From Rhodamnia argentea (taxonomy: Eukaryota > Streptophyta > Magnoliopsida > Myrtales > Myrtaceae): a DNA stretch of 64,000 bases. This document shows positions 45,265-58,500 of the stretch, in pieces. The stretch spans positions 29,071,294 through 29,135,293 of the forward strand of contig NC_063155.1 of the NCBI RefSeq assembly GCF_020921035.1, in the 5' to 3' direction. How positions within the stretch are numbered: position 1 is the first letter of the stretch; every line of letters begins with the position of its first letter. The position numbers were made by a program, and so were the translations under genes. The notes beneath the pieces were generated by a model, which saw only the letters and a list, made by a program, of their open reading frames with translations, was not told the origin of the DNA and searched no databases.

Positions 45265-45750
45265 GAAAAATTTCAAATAAGTACTTAAAGTGTCTTTATT
45301 TTCTCAAATAAAAATTTGAAGTAAACTTTATTTCAAATAAGGACTTGAAGTGCTATTATTTTTTCAAACAAGAGTTTGAAGTAAATATTATTTCAAAGAA
45401 TAGCATGAAGTGGCAATTGAGTCTCAAAAAGAGCTTGATCCCAAAGGCCTTTTTTGCCATTTTTTTTTATTTTTCCTTTTTCTATTTGTTTAAATATTTA
45501 AAAAAACACACACACAAGCAGAAGCTGCGTGCCCTCTTTCGAATCTGGGTGGTCGTCGGCCCTTGAAAATAAAGAAAAGAGAAAAAAAGAGGAAAATCGT
45601 AAAGAAGGAATGATGAAATTGCCTTCTAGGCTGGGCCTTTTTTGAGATTTCATAGCTATTTTAGGTCATTATTTGAAATAAATTTCACTTTAAATTTTTA
45701 TTTGAGAGAATAATAACATTCTAGATTTTTATTTGGAATTTTTCTTTTGA
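45265..45750. mobile_element. Foldback element with internal ~64-bp units
   Basis: At left, units such as TTTCAAATAAGTACTTAAAGTG and TTTGAAGTAAACTTTATTTC repeat two to three times. At right (45655-45750) the complements appear (CATTATTTGAAATAAATTTCACTTTAAAT, TTTTTATTTGGAATTTTTC). Consistent with a small non-autonomous transposon just upstream of SEC24. Confidence 0.55.
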
Positions 45751-46022
45751 TTTACTTCTTGGCGTAAATTGTGGAGCGATGGCTAGATTTACCAAATCTT
45801 GTGCTTTAACCCAAAAAAAAAAAATATTTACTACTATATTTCCCCAGTTACTGCATTTGCACGTGCAATTTTGGGCCCGTTACAATATCATCGTTAAGTA
45901 TATTGGCCTTGTTCTCTCGCTGCCGCTGCTCCTCCTCCTCCTCCGCCACCATCTCCGACCTCAATTGCCGGCCCTCTGACGCTTAACGCCACCTCCACCT
46001 CCGATTTTGGCGCGATCACCAG

Positions 46023-46505
46023 GTACTTTCAGAAATCCCACTCCTTCGTTCTCGCATCCGCGCCTTTTCTCTCTCGATCCTTCGCGTCTCGTCTGATGAG
46101 AGAGAGCTCATTGACAAAGAATAGAAGCGGTACATGCGCGCTTCTGGAATCGATCGTTTTATTCGTCATATGATGTATCTCCCCTAAAAAAAAACCCTAA
46201 CTTTCCTCGAAGTCCATTACTTAAACCCTAGTGGGGATCCTTCTCCGTGCAATTCGATCCCGTGGAGCGTCCCAGATCTGGAGTTATTTGATCCGAGTTG
46301 GGTTTTTTTTCACCCGATCCAAAACCTTGCTCTGGACATATTTTCAATTGAGAGTTTTCTTGTGAATATCTCGATTCCGTTTTCTTAGCCCGCGAGTTTA
46401 ATCTGTGTGATCTTCAGTTGTCTGTTGGTGATGTTCGGATGTTGGATCAGGTCGTGTTTGAAGAATTGAGTTTCTGGGTGCTCCTTTTTTTATTTTTTTA
46501 CGCAG
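46023..46505 (+). other. SEC24 leader (5' UTR) intron
   Basis: The CT- and GC-rich leader exon ends CACCAG/GTACTT at 46022 and the intron ends TTTTTTTACGCAG at 46505. 46 bases of leader then precede the ATG at 46552. Leader introns near the start codon are common in constitutively expressed plant genes. Confidence 0.65.
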
Positions 46506-46551
46506 AAAGATTTTGTTTCTTCGGTGAGTAGAGGATTTCGTTACAAGGGAA

Positions 46552-49500
46552 ATGTCAGCGTTCGTGCCTCCAGGGGTGCCTAGACCTGGTAACGCCAATC
46601 AAGCACGACCACAACCGCAGCACCAGCCTCCCAATTATGGCCCCAATGCAATAGCCGAGAGCATGCAGAATATGATCCTGAATAGACCGCCATCGACCCT
46701 ACCTGGTTCTGCCCCCAGGCCGTCGCCTTTTGGCCAGCCACCACCCTTTCCTTCTCCATCACCTTCACCTGCATACTCTGGCGGGTCGCAACCAATGTCA
46801 CGTCCTGGCCCACCACCACCTGGCGTTCTTGCAAGACCTACAATGCCTCCATCAACTGCTGCACAAGCTACATTTCCCCCTAATGTTGCCCCAGGAAGAC
46901 CCACTGCTCCGCCTGCCAGTCATGCACCCCCCTTTGGATATAGACCGCCTGCTGGTTCTTTGCCATCTTCAGTTGGTGTGCAAACAGGTGTTTCTCCGAG
47001 GGCTCCCATTTCAGGAGCATTCCCTGGTGGTCCGGTCACAACACCAGCGGCACCACCAGCAGCACGTCCAGCATTTGCTTCTGCTCCTTTTGCAACCGGT
47101 CCAATGGTTCCACCAACAGGTCCACCTTCTGCTTCAGTGAATAATGGGCCACCAACTTTTGCACATGGAGGTTTGGCTGGAGGGCCTCGATTTGCCCCTC
47201 CAGGTGGCCCTGCACCTCAGCAGCTGCCTGTCGCCCCTCCGCCAACAGATCAAGTTCCTCGAGGACCAAGCATGCACTCCCTCATGGCTAGTCCCTCAGT
47301 AAGTTCTCCACTGGCTCCTCCAATGCAATCAAGTTCAACCTTCTCGAGAGCACCTCAGGCCATGCCTCCTCCACCGCCTTCTCCTTTTGGAGCACAGCCT
47401 TGGTCGATGCATTCTGAGCAGGTAAGAACTTTGATATGACATTTGGCTATTGGGAGCTGACTTGTTTCATAGACAATTATTACTAATTGTGAATGATTTT
47501 AGCGTTAAACACCAAGTATATAAGTACAAATATCTATCTTGAGAGTCATTTAGATTTTTGGAATGCATATTTGGATAAGGGTTGGTTTTGTTCTTGTTCT
47601 TAAAATTCATTTAAATTTGTGAAAAAATTTTAAATATTTTTAATGCTAAAACCATTAATTGAGGAACGAACCACCCCCTACCCCCAACCAAAAAAATAAA
47701 AATAAAAATGAAAAGAAATGAGAACACTTTCACGCCCATGATTAACAACTAAGGTAAGGCACTGTTAATTAATTGGGTAAGCTATCTTTTGTATTGCTAG
47801 AAAAAAAGGATGGGTCGTTCGACTTGTCCATGAACACGAGAAGCACATAAATAGTTCTTTATTTTGATGGTAACTCACTTTCAAGAGTTGAGTTAATGCG
47901 TTTGGTTCGGTTTTGGAAATGAGCCTTGGGGAAATGCGAAGGCCCTTAGCCTAAGGGGCTTTGGAAAAATGCAAATTGCCTTTGGTAAGCGTAAAGCAAT
48001 TTTGAGTTAAGTATTGTTTGGGCAACATTTTTTTCGCAAAGGGCTGTAGTTGCAATTTTTCCTTTTTTATTAAAAAAGAAATCAAACCCTTGGTTGGTTC
48101 CGGTGAAGCGCTTAGGCCGGTAGCAGCTGGTGGCCAAGGTTTTGCGACCTAGGCGAATAAATCAAACCCCTTCGCCACCGGCGAAGGGCTCGAGCCGGCG
48201 GCGGCCCTTGCTTGGGTCGCGCGACCTCGCTGGCCCCTCATTGGCCAGATCTGGCCTCGTTGGTCCTCGCCAGCCGATCTCCCTTGTGCAAACAATAGTA
48301 ACAACATGGGGCGAATGAAGTGTAGATCTAGGGTTTTACTTTTTAAAATAGGTAAAATTGGATTTTTAGTAAGGTTTTGAGGGCAAAATAGATAGCTAAC
48401 TATTTTCATTAATTGAGGCTTTCGGCATTCCAAATATGGTGAAAGCTCAAGGTTGATGGGGACTTACCTTGAGCTTTCAACCTTCCTAATGCTAGCTTTT
48501 GATTTCATGGCCCTTGGGAATGGTTGCCAAACACCCCAAATTTTCCCCAAGGGGCTTTCAAAATGCTGAACCAAACACACCCTATGTCCTTCCATATGAA
48601 TTTCAGATTTAAGACCGTTGGGGGCTTAGGTATCCTTATTCAGTGAATCAGAGAAACCGTGTCTTTCAATTTTTGTGATACAGTCGACCTTGAAATTTGA
48701 AAAGGACTTAGCTTAAATGAGTGAGTTTGGGCATCATATAATAAACTTTTGTAGTAAATCAATAATAGGGTTTGGTAAAAGAAAATCAGTCATGACGCTG
48801 CTAACAAGTGCCTGATCTTTATCGAGTTCACTTAATAAAGACAATATCATGTAGATCATTGCCAAACAACATGACATCTCAGTCATGATTAGGCTATATG
48901 TTGCGTGAGAAAAAGTTCAAGAGAGGGAATTATTGAAAGAGATAAGTTATCCTCGTCTTTGAGCCTCCCTATTTTTTTTTTATTTTTTATATCTCTTTTT
49001 GGATTCAAGCTCTTTTTGTACATGGGTTGGCACCCCTGGGGGCCTCAACTGAATTTCACTTTACTTATCATAAAAAGGGTACAGTGATAGGTTAGACTGC
49101 CCGTTTTCAATGAACTATGCCTCCTAGAAAAGGATTTTCTGTTCACGACACCAAGGACCCGTTATGCCTATCAATCCCCTCTCGCTGGTGACAATCTCAC
49201 TATTGATTTTATCTGTTGATCAAGAAATGTTTTCTGCGTTTATATACATTTTGGAACAATTGATAACTTAGTCCTTTACAATTTTACTAGATGCCTCCAC
49301 CTCCACCAGTTCCAGGTCCTCCACAACCACCTCGAGTGTTTGGGATGCCACCTCCGCTCTCAAATCAATCTATGACTGCCATATCCCCTGCCATGGCCTC
49401 CACTGGACCTTCTCTTGGAGGGCCATCAAAGATTGATCCCAATCAAATTCCAAGGCCTATCCCAAGTTCAACAGTGACACTTCATGAAACTCGGCAGGGC

Positions 49501-52500
49501 AATCAGGCAAACCAGCCTCCAGTATGTCTTACGTTTAGCTCTTTGAGTGTACTGCATTTTTGTTATCTTAGCATGCTGTTTTCTGATTCTCTTTTGGTTT
49601 ATGAAGCCTGCCACAAGTGACTATATTGTCAGGGACACTGGAAATTGCAGTCCACGTTTCATGAGGTGCACCATTAATCAGGTAGAGATATGATGTGGTG
49701 TTTGGCTGTCAGGGCGTCTATGGAGTTGTTAGGTGCATAAAAGAGTTTCTTTTCCTGGGGATTCTGCCTTGGTTGACTAGAAAACAAATTCTCGTTATGT
49801 ATATTGTCGTATGTAAATAAAGTACTATCTGATGTGTGATTGGACAGATTCCATGCACTGCCGATCTTTTGACGACATCAGGCATGCAGCTTGCTTTGTT
49901 GGTTCAACCTTTGGCACTTCCTCATCCATCTGAAGAACCCATTCAGGCAAATTTTTTACTTAAATTTTTGAGCTTTTCTGTGTTAATTTGGTTTTGTGGA
50001 TGCATTGATATTGGTGTGTTTGTATGTTGTTTAAGACATTTCAAATGGTTAGGTCTGTCCTTCTGAACCTCATTCGATCCTTTTCAAATTAGTCAGTAAA
50101 TCAGAAACTTCCCTTGCCTTGTCCAATGTATGTTGAAACAATTTTTGTGACTCGGGACAGAACCTTTTGAATAATTGCTGTGGGATAAGGATAGAGAATT
50201 GTTGTCATACATCCACCTTGACAGGGATTTTCTTGGTATTCTCTGTGCAGTGTTTATGATTTTATGTTAGCAATTGCATCTTATGGTATCGATATTGATG
50301 TTGGATGATGTCCTTTGTCACTATTTTCTGTAGTTTTGGCTGATACAGCATCTTATACTTTCAGGATTTTGTCTACTTTGACAAAGTAAATGACGTGATT
50401 AGGTTTTCTGCATGCTTTCACCTGATTAGGTCTTCTTTTGACATTTCAAATTTGCAAAATGGACAGTATAGTAAGCTAAGATGGCAAATCCCTTTGGTTC
50501 TCTAAGTTCTAGCATTGCTTATTGGTTTATATGTATTAACGAGTGGGAATTGTTGATTATATTTGTTGCCCTTCTCTTTTGCAATCCATTTGTCATTTGA
50601 ATCTTATTCCTATTTTCAAATTTTCCAAAGAAAATAATTTTTCTGCCAGATGAGGTTTCATTTTTGCATTTGATTGCTTGATGTTCATCCTCACACTTTT
50701 TGATTTCTTAGTACAAAAGCAGAAGCATCTTGTCTCCCTTTTCTTTTCTTGTGATTGTCCATTCTTCTTTGTTCCCATATCAATGCTTGGCTACTTACCT
50801 CTTTTTAGTGCGATTCTGATCCCATGTTTTATTCGGAATCGTGTATCCTTTGTTGTAATGAAGAAGTGCAATTGATTTTATTTTTTCATTGATGGTATAG
50901 GTTGTTGATTTTGGAGAAAGCGGCCCCATTCGATGTTCCCGCTGCAAGGGCTACATAAATCCTTTTATGAAGTTCATAGATCAGGGGAGACGGTTCACCT
51001 GTAACTTATGTGGTGGGTAATCCCCACTGTTCTTGTTTTCATTTTCCAGTTTTTAAAACGATTTAGTGCTTAAATGTGACAAACTATTGGATGATGACTT
51101 TCAAGTGGATTCTGGGAATAGTGGCAGTCCCTTTTTAAATCTTCGGTTGTCTTCTACACTGATGGTCTTTATTTGTGGTCTTTGTAGTCTTAGTTCTGCT
51201 CATGATATTTGCTCAAGTTCATTTCTCAGTGTTTTGGTCTCTTGATATCTGCAGTGGACTCGCTTATTAGTTGCTGTGAAAATAGTCTATAAGGATTTGG
51301 ACGTACTATTAGACTATATGATTGAGAATGATGTGCTTGTATCAGCTTGTTGTAATTAATATTCTAGATGTCTCGTAAATCAGAACGAGGGGTAGGGGTA
51401 GGGAGGATAATGAAATATAGATTTTTGAGTGAGAGAATACTAATATTGGAATTTTAGAGGTCTAGTTGCCCCTGCATTATAAGTGGGGCAAAATTTCTTA
51501 TTAACAGGAAATCATTAGCTTCTTTTTTACTTTTCTCTCTGTGGGCGACCTGACAGCATTCTTCATACTTGTTTGTAGGCTTTACTGATGAGACTCCACG
51601 TGATTACATCTGCAATCTGGGTCCTGATGGCAGGCGCAGAGATGCAGATGAGAGACCTGAACTGTGTAGAGGAACAGTTGAATTCGTCGCCTCGAAGGAA
51701 TATATGGTGAGTGAAACTACGAGATTCGCTTGTCTATACTGCAGACCCCTTCTTTTCAACTGAATACTCGGTGGCAACTTGATAGTGGTTCAGTTGGCTC
51801 TCTGATTTCTAAATCTAAGCAGTTGTATTAGAAGTCTATGCATATTTCCATGGTTTGACTGGTCACCAGTTTCATGGGTTTATACGTCCTGTTTAATTCA
51901 GTTATCACCTTATAAATGTAATTTTAGAGAAGTAAATTACCAATTGCAGTCAATATTTAGTTGCTGAGGAGGTGTTTCAAGAATAAGCGCAGAATATTCG
52001 GATCATGCGTCAATAATAAGCTTCTGCAGCCTGTGTTCTATCATAAAGTAAAGAATATGCCCTACCTGTGAATATATGTGTGCATATGAGATATTTGTGG
52101 TTGATCTCTCCAGGCAGAAGCAAAATCCTGCGCTATGATGTCACTGTCCTGAATGAGGATAATCCTGATCTACTCATTATATTTGGGAAAAGGAGTCAAT
52201 ATGACTGAGCTTGGCTCACAATCTTTGTTGGTTTATTGTCTATCACTGGATAGCTGAAATCGTACATGTCAAGACTCGTATAACGAAATGCATGGTTTCA
52301 TTGTCAAGTGTTCCGGACATATGAATGGGGGTATTCCCGAAACTCACAAAGAAAAAAGGAAGTGAGTTAGACAAAAAAAGAAGAAACTTGGGCTAAAAGA
52401 GAACTAACTTGGACAAAACGAAACGAAGTGACTTAGACAAATCTTTTTTGTTGATAGATATGCGAAGTAAAATTTTCAGCAGCGAGCTGGTGTTAGCAGT

Positions 52501-55500
52501 CAAAATATTATGTTTGTGGTGTTCCTATTCTCTTTTAAGTTGAGTTTTCTTCAATGTATCTAATTCCAGATCCGTGAACCGATGCCCGCGGTGTATTTCT
52601 TCCTTATTGATGTGTCCATGAATGCTTTGCAAACTGGTGGAACTGCTGCAGCTTGCAGTGCAATCAATCAAGTTATTTCTGATCTTCCTGTAAGTGCCTT
52701 TTGATTGTACATTAACAAAAGCCTTTTATTTACTATGTAATTTGATCTAGCTATTTTGCTTGGATAGTTGGTGCTCATGTCAGTGGGGTTTAGTTTCGAC
52801 TTCTTGTTGTTATGGAACAATGTGCATTCTTCACACCTCATGTAAAAGTTGGCACTTGACTATCTTTTTCCTGCTAAAGATACACGAATCTGATTCGCAA
52901 AATCTTTTTTTATTGGATTTTTAGTTGGCTTTGGTCTTGAGAAAGAGTTGTGCCTTATGGGATCGCTTGTGTTTAGCTTGTAAATTCCTTTCACTTTATC
53001 AATGACATTTTCCTGTTTATATCTAGAATTACATTACCCAATTTGAAATATAAATTCGAGCTTATGTGCATTATTCCATTAAATTTGGCTCCCAGAAGCA
53101 GTCTCAAATCCACTGGTAGAATTTTGGGCCTGGGCTGAGAATCTATGCCAGCAGCTATAAAAGGAAATGCTTTTGCTTCAATCCTCACCTATGGTTGCGT
53201 TTGGAATCAAAGGAACTTTAGGGCCTTTGATGATACATAGAAAGCCATTGGAACTGTATTCACAGATTGTTACAAATGTTGGGTTTCACGCTACCAAACT
53301 TTTGTAGTAGTATCCTTACTGAGTATAATGATTTTGTTAGATGCTCTCTCCCCTCACTACCTTATCGGAAATACCTTCTGTTTCCAAGGGTAAAATCAAG
53401 TGTAATAAAAGAAAACAAGTCTCATTCCCAATTAGCCCAAGAGCCAACTGAACTGGAACATATTGAAGTTCTGTTTGGCTGTTTCACTTTTTGTTTTTTT
53501 GGTCAAAACAACCAAATATAGGATGCTTTTTTCTAGGGGAAAGCAGCATGTAGAAGGTCGAGCTTTAGCTGTGCATGGAGGTGTCCTTGATGAATGCAAG
53601 TTTAGTATGGATTTGGTTGATTGCATGCTTTTGAGAAGACCTGCATCAACATGAGGGAAATTAGTTTCAGTTTCAAAATCAAAGAATCATTGAGATTAAT
53701 TTCATTATTCTTCTTCTTTGGTTGATAATCTTTTTGCTAAGCTTAGTTTGCTTGCATCATCCTTTACAATGTCATTGCTAGATTCATGTAATGACCTGCC
53801 ACTGAAAATTGGAGTAGCATTTGATGTTTCATATGAATTTGGTGCAATTGCCCATGGGATGGAGATATGCAATTTGTTATGTTGATATCTCTGTAGCATC
53901 TGACCTTATATTACGTCACTTATCCATCTACTTTATTGCAGATGCATTAGAACAATCGTAGCTAATATGCTGACTTCCTGTTAATTTCTGTCCTTATGGC
54001 TACAAAAAGTTAGTCAAAAACCGATGGAATAGAATGAACAGAAAATAAGTCAAACTGCTTTGTGTTATCAAAGGGTTGTTGGTAAGTGATTTTTTTTTTT
54101 GATCAGTACTTCATACTGTCATTTGGCAGGAAGGTCCTCGGACAATGGTTGGAATTGCGACATTTGACTCCACTATACATTTTTACAATTTAAAACGCGC
54201 ACTGCAACAGGTGTGTGCTGTCAATTCCTTTTTTCTTGTACTGTGCTCTATTTAAGATTGGTTTCCTGATGGAGCGCTATTTTCATATGATTATCAAATG
54301 GTGTTTAGTTGTGAAGCTTCATGTATTATAGCATCTCTGCAATTTTGTGTGGTTTGTAAAAGTGCATTTTGTTTTATTTTTCGTTAGGGTTGATAGTTTC
54401 AGGCATTACAGTCAATTAAGAAACAAGTTATTACGGCATATTTGGCTTGCGTGATACTTTTCGAGTGAGCCAGTCATTGCTCATTACATGTTAATGAGTA
54501 TTTAGAAGAACTGGGAGGTCTATCAGAACTTCAGAGGCGCTCAGATGTGGCATTGCTTTTCCCTTATGGGTTCTGTTCCATGGAAACTGGATCGATGCAT
54601 CCCATTGTTAAACCTGTTAAATATCCCATTTTGTGGCCTTTTTCTCTTTTCATTAATAGATGATAGTCCAGTGATGATTATTTCATTCAGTGGTATCTCA
54701 TTAGAAGTTCCATCACTTCGCTGTTTTCTCACATGGCTTATCAAAGTAAAATAATACAAATTTGGGCATGAATATATCTTAAGAATGAATTCTGTCAAAT
54801 AAAATTATGAAGAGTCCGGCGGAAACAATGTTATAGATTTTTTCGCAATTTTGTCTAGCAAGTGGAAAAAAAGCACTGGATGCTGATTTTCTGATGTCAT
54901 GTAGTCAATTAGTTCAGGTCGTACCCACGGAAAGTTACTTTGTTTTGTTTTGCTTTGTTTTTCCTTTCGTTTTTGTTTTTTGTTTTTTTTTTTTGGTTTT
55001 TGGGGAGGGGGGGTTGTCGTAGGAAAGATGGCTTCCCAGCAATTTGGTTGGTGTATTGTCTACTCTTGTGGTTGGATTTCAACAAAAAAGGCAGTTCAGT
55101 TATGCAATTTCGAGCAATGTTTTTCTTTGGCAGATGCCCATTTCAGTCTGGAGAGTCTTATGTTTTTTGGTCTTTGGGCATTGACTAGCTCAAGAGGCTA
55201 TGTTGAACTTTATGAACTCTTAGTTGCTTCTTTATTTCAGGGTAGTAGAGTTACCAGTCTGTCATTTCTTTGATGCATGGATGGCAGTGGTGCTGGCGAG
55301 GATATTAGCCAGAAGGGAACATAGCAATTAGAATGCCTGAGGTGTTAGATGATATATACAAAAATCAAGGGTTAAGAAAGTGTGGGACAATGATTATGAG
55401 GAATTGGGTGTCTTATACTTTTTTGTAGGAAGATTGTCACGAACTAAAGTGATTCAAATGAACTGGAATATTTGAAAGTATTTGATGGATTCTGAAATTG

Positions 55501-58500
55501 CAATGGCTGTAATCCCACATGTTTCTTTGCTTGTTAGTTAATCCCTTTTCTTGACTGGTTGTGAGCCAGCTTTTATATCTTCTTTGTTCATTTTTCTAAA
55601 GGCATATTTTGTTCAATTTGGAGAGCATTGACCTATTCTCTGCTGAAAACTCAATTAAGAGGTTTGTGAATGTTGGTTCTGACAAGCAATGAACGTTTTC
55701 AGCCATTGATGCTAATCGTTCCCGATATACAAGATGTGTATACTCCGCTGCAAAGTGATGTTATCGTCCAGCTTTCTGAGGTGAGCTTCATAATGCAATT
55801 TAAGAAGCGTAAAATGAAAAATATACCCTTCAATTTTTTTCTGTTCCTCTGGAACAGATGATCTTTTTTTTTTTTTTTTCACTTTCTTAATGCTGGTCAA
55901 TTTTATCTTATACTTATTTTATTTTTCTACTCCGCGATTGCAGTGCCGTCAACACTTGGAGCTATTGCTGGAAAGCATTCCATCTATGTTCCAAAATAAT
56001 AAAATTGCCGAATCAGCCTTTGGTGCTGCAGTTAAGGTATGTACTTTCCTTTATAGGGCTCTTCCTAATGTTGGCAAATGCAATGTAATGAGAACTGATG
56101 AACTTTTCCTTGAGAAACATCATTGTGATGTTTTTTCCTTGGTTCTTTAATTTGTTCAAATGTCGTGTTGTGTGTTAATAGACTGAAATAAGACAATGAG
56201 CTACGTACATCAGGATTTGTTGAGGGATGCCCTCAAATTTAAAAACTACTTGTTGTAAATCATAGTATAAAATTTGAAAAAAGGTGGACTATCTAGAGAA
56301 GAAATAGTCCGAAATAGAAGAGAGAATGAGCTACGTTAGTGAAGAAGTCGTTCAGAGATGCATTAAACTTATAAAAAAGACTGCTTTTGGTGTTTTAAAG
56401 CAATTCACGGAAAAATAAGATCTGCCAAAGAAAATGGGAAGGCATATGAAAACATGTATCTGGCTTTAAGCAAGATAAAAGTTTGAGAGAGGTGTACTTA
56501 ACTGTTTGAAATCATCACATTCTGTTTTACTGATCACTTGGTTTTAGGAACTAAGTAACCTTAATAGCCTTGAATGTCAGATGTTATGCCTGTGACACAA
56601 ACTTTCTTTATGCTCCGAAAGTTAACAGGTCTGTGTCACTCATAGGGAAATGCTCAATGGAAGTTCTTCCTTTAGCTGTCTTTTTGTTTCTTGTTGAATG
56701 AGCATCTTTTTAAGTTAATGGAAAGAAAGTTTCTTTCATAAAAGGCAGTATATTAGCATTTTCGTGGACAGGAAGTATACAAAGCATAAAGCACTGAAAG
56801 AAAGAAATGGAGGACTAAGAAAGCAGGGATAATGAAATAGCTTGAAACTCTGCACCATTTCATTGTAGTTATTTTATTATTTACTAATTATGTTTTGGAA
56901 TGGTGCTTTTAGTTTATCTTTCATCTCTTTAATTCCCAGGTGTTGATCATCATATTGGAGAAAATACTGCTATGCTCTTAATGCATTAATTGCATGACAC
57001 GTTACCCATATGAAATTTTTGTTTTAACAATTTCATTTTTCTTTTCTCTTTTTAAACCTTCAGGCTGCTTTTCTGGCAATGAAAAGTACTGGCGGGAAAC
57101 TTCTGGTTTTTCAATCAGGCATGTTCTAGGTTTCATTGAATTTATCTTAATTTGTGATGCATTAATTCGTCTTGGTTATCTTAATTTGTAATGTGTTAAT
57201 TTGTGATCAATTATGCATACCATGCGTAGTCCAAAGGGAATATGAATGATATTTGAGTAAGTAGAGAAATATGAAGAATTGCCTCTTTGATGAAGTTTTC
57301 CCTACTTTGTACTATCCAATGCTGCAGTTTGATGCTTGTCCAAAAATGGATAACAAGGTGTTGGGAGGGCTTAACTGGAGGATATTACAATTTACATAAG
57401 AGATACTGTACATGTAGCAGCATGAATAATGTCACCAGTGAATTCAGAATAGAAGGCTTGAGAGAGACTAAATGAGCTTCGATAATATGAAAAATTAAAT
57501 GCACCATCACATCTCAGATATCTCGTGTTGGAACATATGATTGAAGATCCTAGGTCAAATGTCAATTTGAGGGTAATATTGGTTGAACTCGAAAGCAAAG
57601 ACTATTAATTGGGTTGAGAGAGCTGGCACAATTTGGATCAGTGATTCGTGTTTTGATGTTGTGTCGTGTTATAGTTTATCAGCCAAACACACCTTAGAAA
57701 AGTTTCTTTAGGTGCACCATGTCGGAATCACTCGTGTTCTTGTTGTAATCATTGAATGCACCGTAATGTATTTTTAGATAATCAACTGAAAGTCAAAAGT
57801 AAAAGAAAAAGTGAAGGCAAAGGAGAGCACTAAAAGGATTCCAAGTCTGACAAGTGTACACCTTGGTCCCGGTGTTATTCTATGAAGAGGATATCTCATG
57901 TATCTTGGCACAGTTGCTCATTTCAATGAGGCAATGTAAATCTGGATGCTTCTCATAGATATTCTGATAGAACTTGCAGCAGATCTGGATTCCCAGGACC
58001 CGAACTTTCTATACGGAGGCCTGTGGTTGGCTGTCTTGTAATGTTTGAAGTGCCTGTTTTGTATGAACTGGTTGCTGGAACTTCTAAGCTGTATTGGTTG
58101 CTGTAGCAGACCTTTTGTTTTCCTGAAACACGTCTGTGGCATCTCCTGCTATTTTGTAGCTTTCTGAGGTTATGTCCTGTTTTATTCTTTGGTTGATGAG
58201 TTTTTAATCTGCTTACCATGTAAATAGATGTATGAACACTGATAATTTCTTGATTTTGTCCGAAAATGATACAGTCTTGCCATCAGTCGGAATTGGTGCT
58301 CTCTCTGCCAGAGAGGCTGAAGGAAGAACTAATATCACATCTGGAGAAAAGGTAGGAGCTAGCTGAAATGCAATCTGGATGGACTCCAGGACTCCTCTAT
58401 TGAATTATGTTCGTTTATTGCATACGATCTTTTTTCATCCATACTACTGCCCTTTAAGTAATTTGAGTCCTGCTTTTGGCCAAAAAGTAATTATTGTTCT

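Noticed and set aside
46580..47269. ORFs of 77-136 codons overlapping SEC24 exon 1 in other frames
   Set aside because: Shadows of the Pro/Gln/Gly-rich SEC24 N-terminal tail.
51013..51020. Alternative donor GTAATC four bases after the chosen SEC24 exon 5 end
   Set aside because: It would be out of phase with exon 6; the GTGGGT donor at 51013 gives the conserved CNLCGFTDETP.
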